Shown here one piece after another: positions 61,001 through 64,000 of a DNA stretch of 64,000 nt. The notes beneath the pieces were generated by a model. That model made no database searches, was not told the DNA's origin, and worked only from the letters and a program-made list of their open reading frames with translations. This DNA is from Sabethes cyaneus. Lineage: Eukaryota; Arthropoda; Insecta; Diptera; Culicidae. The number at the start of each line of letters is the position of its first letter. The first letter of the stretch is position 1. A program made the translations under genes and the position numbers. The stretch covers positions 206,576,939 to 206,640,938 of the forward strand of contig NC_071355.1 in the NCBI RefSeq assembly GCF_943734655.1, in the 5' to 3' direction.

Positions 61001-63898
61001 AGGTTTTAAATACTATTTTTTCACATTTCTTTATGTAACTTTCAAACTACAAGTCCAATCGTCATGAACTTTGGAAGTTAAGGGTTTGCAAGGCTCCTCT
61101 TTCATATGCAATCAATTTTGTTCAAATCGGTTAAGGGGCCTATGAGATAATGAAGTCCCATATTTTTCGTATTTTTTTACATAACTTTTGAACTAAAAGT
61201 CCGATCCAAATGAAATTCAATAGCAACCTATGGGACACTTAGACCTTTCATTTGGCATTAAGAACTTTAAAATCGGTCCAGCCATCTCCGAGAAAAGTGA
61301 GTGAGATTGAAAGCGTTACATACACACATACACACATACACACATACACACGCACACACACACATACATACGCACACACAGAAAATGCTCAGTTTTCAAA
61401 ACTGAGTCGAATGGTATATGACATTCGGCCCGCAGGACCTTCTTTCCATTTCCGGTTTTCCGAGTGATTTCTATACCTTTATACTATATATTTATATAGT
61501 AGAAAGGCAAAACGTTTATAATACCTAAATATTGAAAAACAACATACAAAAAAAATATATTGTACCAAAAAATATCATCAGTTGAAAAAAACGTAAGAAA
61601 GGAATTTTCTGACTTTTGGGAAGATAAGTCAATAATAAATAAAACATTTACCTAAAAGTCAAAAAACTTGACATGCCTAAAAAAAATTTGTACCAAAATG
61701 ATGATTCGATTATCCGGGTAATTCGATTATCCGGGCTGAAAATAAAAATGAACACCCGGATAATCGAGCCCGAGCTGTATACCTACTTCGTTATTAAACG
61801 TGTCAAAACTCAATTCCATTGAGTCATAAATTAGGAATTTGTTTATACTGAAAACAATTAGTTGTGCCTTAGGAGCCATTTGAGGAGTAAGCTTTAGCTT
61901 AAAATATGTTGTTTTCTTATTTTGTACCACTTCGTATCCCGAGGTGATCACACTGCCTCTCGATGTGACGATATAGGCAAAATCGTCCAAAAGCTTTGTG
62001 CAGCTGATTTCAAAAACGACTACAGTGTGAGCACGAATCCTGAAAGTAAATGAAAAAAATTCCGATTGTACCAACAGTTCACAACAACCATGCGTAGGTA
62101 TGCTTACTTTTGTTTTGATTTCAAAGCGATTTTTAGATAGCGGCTGCTTTTCGATTGGAAACCATAAATGTAATCGACATATTCATAGTCTTTGGTATTA
62201 TATTTCACCTAAAAGATACATATTGAAATGACAATGTAAAAACAAAAAACCCTGTCATAAAGTTTTAATAGAAGGTCACAAAAATTATAAGCTAGAAGAT
62301 AATTATTCCGACTTTTCTTTGGGGTTGTTGACCACTCTTCAAAACTTTTTATTGATAATATTTTCTGGATTGCTGAAAAACCTTCCTTGGATATTTATAT
62401 ATTCTACGATGCTTGAGTTACGAGTCCATGAATTATACCCGTGATACAAACTTTCATAAAATTTTTGGACCACATTGTAAAATAATTTTGTAAAATCTCT
62501 CACACATTTATTTAACGCATGCGACATGTACTTTTCATTTACGCTCACCCGAATTTCCATTCTATCAGAATTTTTTGGCGGTTCTAAGCCCAGTGAAATT
62601 AGACCCTTACGGAGAGTAGCCTGCATTGCAACTTCGCTCTCCAAGGATTCCCCTTCATAATTTATTAAAATTGCTGCAACAGTCTCCTCGGGTGCTGGTT
62701 CGCCATTATGATCCGTTATCGATAAATCCACTTGATACGGCAAACCGGGTCTAAACCAGGGCATAGACTTGATCAACGAAACTCTATATGGATGTTCATA
62801 TATGGGTATTACTTCCACGATATTCACTGTGTGATCTACGGTATAACATATTTTCTAAATAATCGAAATACGAATTCCATGAGATCAATTACTTGTACAT
62901 GTTTCCACTACTTCCACCCTGACGGAAACATCCCTGCGGTATAGATAAGGATCTTCGATGTCTAAAGCATAAGGTAAATCAAAATTCACGGTGATTATTC
63001 CGGAAATATGCTGGTTTGTTATTGTCATATCGAATTCCTCCATTTCACCGTACAAAAACAAATCCACTTGAACAGTCCCATCGACCGCCTCACCGAATGC
63101 ATATGCTGCTGATACAGTCACGCTAACCTTTTTCTCGTCAATCAGTAAAATTTTAGAGGGATATGCTTTGACAAAGAACTTTGGCAGTACGTACTCTCGC
63201 ACTTCAATTTGTTTCTCCACTTTCTGGAAAATAAATAGATTTATATTCGACAAGCCTCTTGTTTTTACTATTCTTTAAATATACATAATCCCCAGCTGTC
63301 ACCGTCAAGCTCCAATTGCCTAAGGCCGGTAGAGTTGGCAGATTTACGGTTGACTGAAAGATTCCATTGTTCAATTTAGCATGCTTCCAATGTCTAATGG
63401 AAGTTTCTTTCGAATCTTCAAGGTTAATAGCTACAGTATTGTAGCTCGTCACTGGACGCGTATCGGCATCTATTGCAATAACCCGAAACCTAAGAACATC
63501 TCCAGGTGTGTAGACGGGTTTATCAGTTTGTATAAAGATCGACGAGCTTTTCTTATCATACAGTAACTCAATTATTTCATTAAAAACGAAACTATCCTCT
63601 AGACTTCGTACCGACAAACTGTATTCAGCCTCAGGAATGGCCCCTACCTACAAAAATGTGCTTGGTTTAGTATGCATCAATCGAATTTAAAGCGGGACGG
63701 AAAAGACTCACCTGGAAGCTCACACATTTTCCTGTCTTGCTGGAAAGTTTTATGTCGTTTGTTTCATTCAAAACGGTAACCCCTTCCCTTAATCCTTCCA
63801 ATTCCAGCTTCAATCGGAGATTATTTGTAAATGAATTGCTGAAGGCTATACTATATGCATTGTTTGCTCGAATAAATTTTGGGCCAATGACTACCAAT
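48975..63898 (-). CDS. TEP: Thioester-containing protein without thioester Cys (TEP-A)
   Basis: Twelve coding exons on the minus strand: 63898-63712, 63647-63285, 63223-62893, 62835-62549, 62208-62108, 62039-61787, 52088-51876, 51759-51717, 51657-51238, 51178-50885, 50670-49165, 49099-48975. Every junction has AG/GT and a compatible phase; the joined frame is open for about 1,373 codons to a TAA at 48977-48975. The protein is a secreted C3/A2M-type factor of haemolymph immunity. Domains run MG1 to MG6, MG7, CUB, the thioester domain and MG8, ending in a Cys-rich tail (QLCDTCEDED). The thioester motif is GNGEQN, so covalent tagging of targets is not expected; some insect TEPs naturally lack this Cys. 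The signal-peptide exon is beyond 63898. Intron 6 is 9.7 kb of transposon DNA; the others are mostly 57-116 bp. TEP-B is its paralogue. Confidence 0.93.
50600..50620 (-). other. Thioester motif with Cys replaced by Asn
   Basis: The family motif Gly-Cys-Gly-Glu-Gln-Asn is here Gly-Asn-Gly-Glu-Gln-Asn. The Asn codon AAC is at 50611-50609 on the minus strand; reaching a Cys codon needs two base changes, so a single sequencing error does not explain it. The Gln partner is retained. Confidence 0.92.
52111..53040. mobile_element. Mutator-like foldback MITE in TEP-A intron 6
   Basis: Terminal inverted repeats of about 120 bp start ATGTCAATCCATCCAGCCGG. They are flanked by a perfect 9-bp duplication ATTATTTTT (52102-52110, 53041-53049), the size made by Mutator-like transposases. 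930 bp, no transposase. A second internal inverted pair lies at 52357-52378 / 52491-52515 ('acgtatttttctaaattccgct'). Confidence 0.9.
53160..53670. other. Native interior of the pogo-like element
   Basis: AT-rich, non-coding. Short CATCAT run at 53349-53381 and a C9 run near 53421. No coding similarity. Confidence 0.35.
53673..55679 (+). mobile_element. Family T element, about 143-bp tandem array, copy 2
   Basis: Starts TCTATACCTATAAAGAAGGA then TTTCTGTCTGTCTG, ends TTTGTCGGGTCAGCTAGT. About eleven units with the core CTAATCAAGCAAATGGAACC. The terminal block (CATTAGTCAATACAAGACC, 'actagatcattcaggacgag') is intact. Same family as 10621-13157 in the opposite orientation. Confidence 0.85.
55680..58391 (+). 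mobile_element. Family T element, copy 3, head-to-tail with copy 2
   Basis: Begins immediately after copy 2 with CTACTATATAAAAATGGATT TCTGTCTG and ends TTTGTCGGGTCAGCTAGTCA. About eleven units. Bases 57600-58260 contain a longer unique tail (GCCGTCGACCCGCCGTTGGA..., then AT-rich) not present in copy 2. No coding frame of note. Confidence 0.82.
58445..61514 (+). mobile_element. Family F1 repeat, copy 3
   Basis: Direct relative of 6988-9653 from AACCCGAATTAATCCACCGT to TATATAGTAGAAAGGC. It has its own insertion at about 59719-60390 with near-inverted ends GAAGTAGGACTACGAA / AGTAGTCCTACTTC, absent from copies 1 and 2. The insertion is non-coding and its ends are variants of the family X dyad motif. 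Confidence 0.8.
60563..60777. repeat. (CATA)n microsatellite
   Basis: About 215 bp of CATA repeats in F1 copy 3, intermediate in length between those in copies 1 and 2. Confidence 0.97.
61787..63898 (-). CDS. TEP: TEP-A 5' exon block (MG1 to MG5)
   Basis: Six exons. 63898-63712 starts with LVVIGPKFIRANNAYSIAF, the usual mature N-terminus of TEPs. 63647-63285 has SIFIQTDKPVYTPGDVLRF of MG2. 63223-62893 has REYVLPKFFVKAYPSKILL of MG3. 62835-62549 has YEHPYRVSLIKSMPWFRPG and DLSITDHNGEPAPEE of MG4. 62208-62108 is a 101-bp exon with YIYGFQSKSSRYLKIALKS. 62039-61787 has DDFAYIVTSRGSVITSGYEV and TPQMAPKAQLIVF of MG5. The donor of the last (GTAGGT) lies nine bases from the inserted pogo-like element, which has not destroyed it. 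Confidence 0.93.
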
Positions 63899-64000
63899 CT
63901 GAAAATTAGTTAATGAAATGTTTAATTAGTTGGCCGCGCTTCTGAGGATGGAGGACCATGCCAGAAAGAGGACAGAGATTGTGTAGAATTCCAGGCTAAT
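63899..64000. other. Start of TEP-A 5' intron/flank
   Basis: Begins with the acceptor CTAATTTTCAG on the minus strand. The rest is unassigned. A short minus-strand hydrophobic run (ISVLFLAWSSIL) looks signal-like, but there is no splice donor between it and the acceptor, so I do not call an exon. Confidence 0.4.

Larger units (their letters stand above)
53076..61777. mobile_element. pogo/Tc1-like element in TEP-A intron 6, expanded by nesting
   Basis: The left end CAGACCGGACTCGATTGTCC and the right end GGATAATCGAGCCCGAGCTG are inverted, flanked by TA at 53074-53075 and 61778-61779. Subterminal 'gattcgattatccggg' repeats occur at both ends (53099-53155, 61705-61737). No transposase remains. 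The interior is two family T elements in tandem (53673-58391), an F1 copy (58445-61514) and short native remnants such as 53160-53670. About 8.7 kb. Confidence 0.8.

Noticed and set aside
62339..62550. Extension of the 162-codon TEP-A frame past 62549
   Set aside because: A GTGAGC donor at 62548 and the 101-bp exon at 62208-62108 give the phase-correct continuation; the extra codons are intronic.
63899..64000. TEP-A signal-peptide exon
   Set aside because: A hydrophobic run is present on the minus strand, but no GT donor separates it from the exon acceptor and a stop codon follows in frame.

Overview
This window reads as euchromatic DNA from a culicine mosquito, most likely Aedes. That is an inference from three things: two thioester-containing protein (TEP) genes of dipteran type, tRNA-derived SINEs of the Feilai kind together with RTE-, CR1- and Loa-like LINE remnants, and the very heavy load of nested, AT-rich, non-coding transposable elements. 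I see no bacterial-type genes, CRISPR arrays or functional RNA genes.

The host genes are two paralogous TEP (complement C3 / alpha-2-macroglobulin family) genes, both on the minus strand. TEP-A occupies 48975-63898 with twelve visible coding exons. They splice in frame into about 1,373 residues up to a natural stop; only the 5' (signal peptide) exon lies beyond the right edge. The thioester motif GCGEQN reads GNGEQN, so no internal thioester can form. TEP-B is seen as four exons at 5182-6528 whose lengths (187, 363, 331 and 287 bp) equal those of the matching TEP-A exons exactly. Its downstream exons are not in the window.

Layout from left to right: 1-5181 repeats, SINEs and a short unidentified GC-richer block; 5182-6528 TEP-B exons; 6576-17664 an 11 kb hAT-type element with an 8-bp target duplication, stuffed with other repeats, inside the TEP-B 5' intron or upstream region; 17673-26340 non-coding repeats, including a TA-flanked MITE and a 1 kb near-perfect hairpin; 26344-27828 a broken Penelope-like element and a broken Tc1-like transposase; 27904-35309 a TA-flanked composite filled with RTE LINE fragments; 35330-37350 a CR1-like LINE 3' end split by two elements; 38236-41618 a LINE with an intact 1,107-codon ORF; 41857-46140 a Loa-like LINE (RT + RNase H) split by three insertions; 46300-47034 a broken LINE ORF1 with a PHD-like finger; 47073-48424 a second complete AATT-flanked element; 48975-63898 TEP-A.

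The most informative result is stratigraphy. Reading target-site duplications lets individual insertions be peeled off. TEP-A intron 6 (9.7 kb) reduces to about 55 bp once a 930-bp Mutator-like element (9-bp duplication) and an 8.7-kb pogo-like element (TA duplication, itself filled with nested repeats) are removed. The two TEPs probably act as secreted haemolymph immunity factors; everything else is mobile DNA and its debris.
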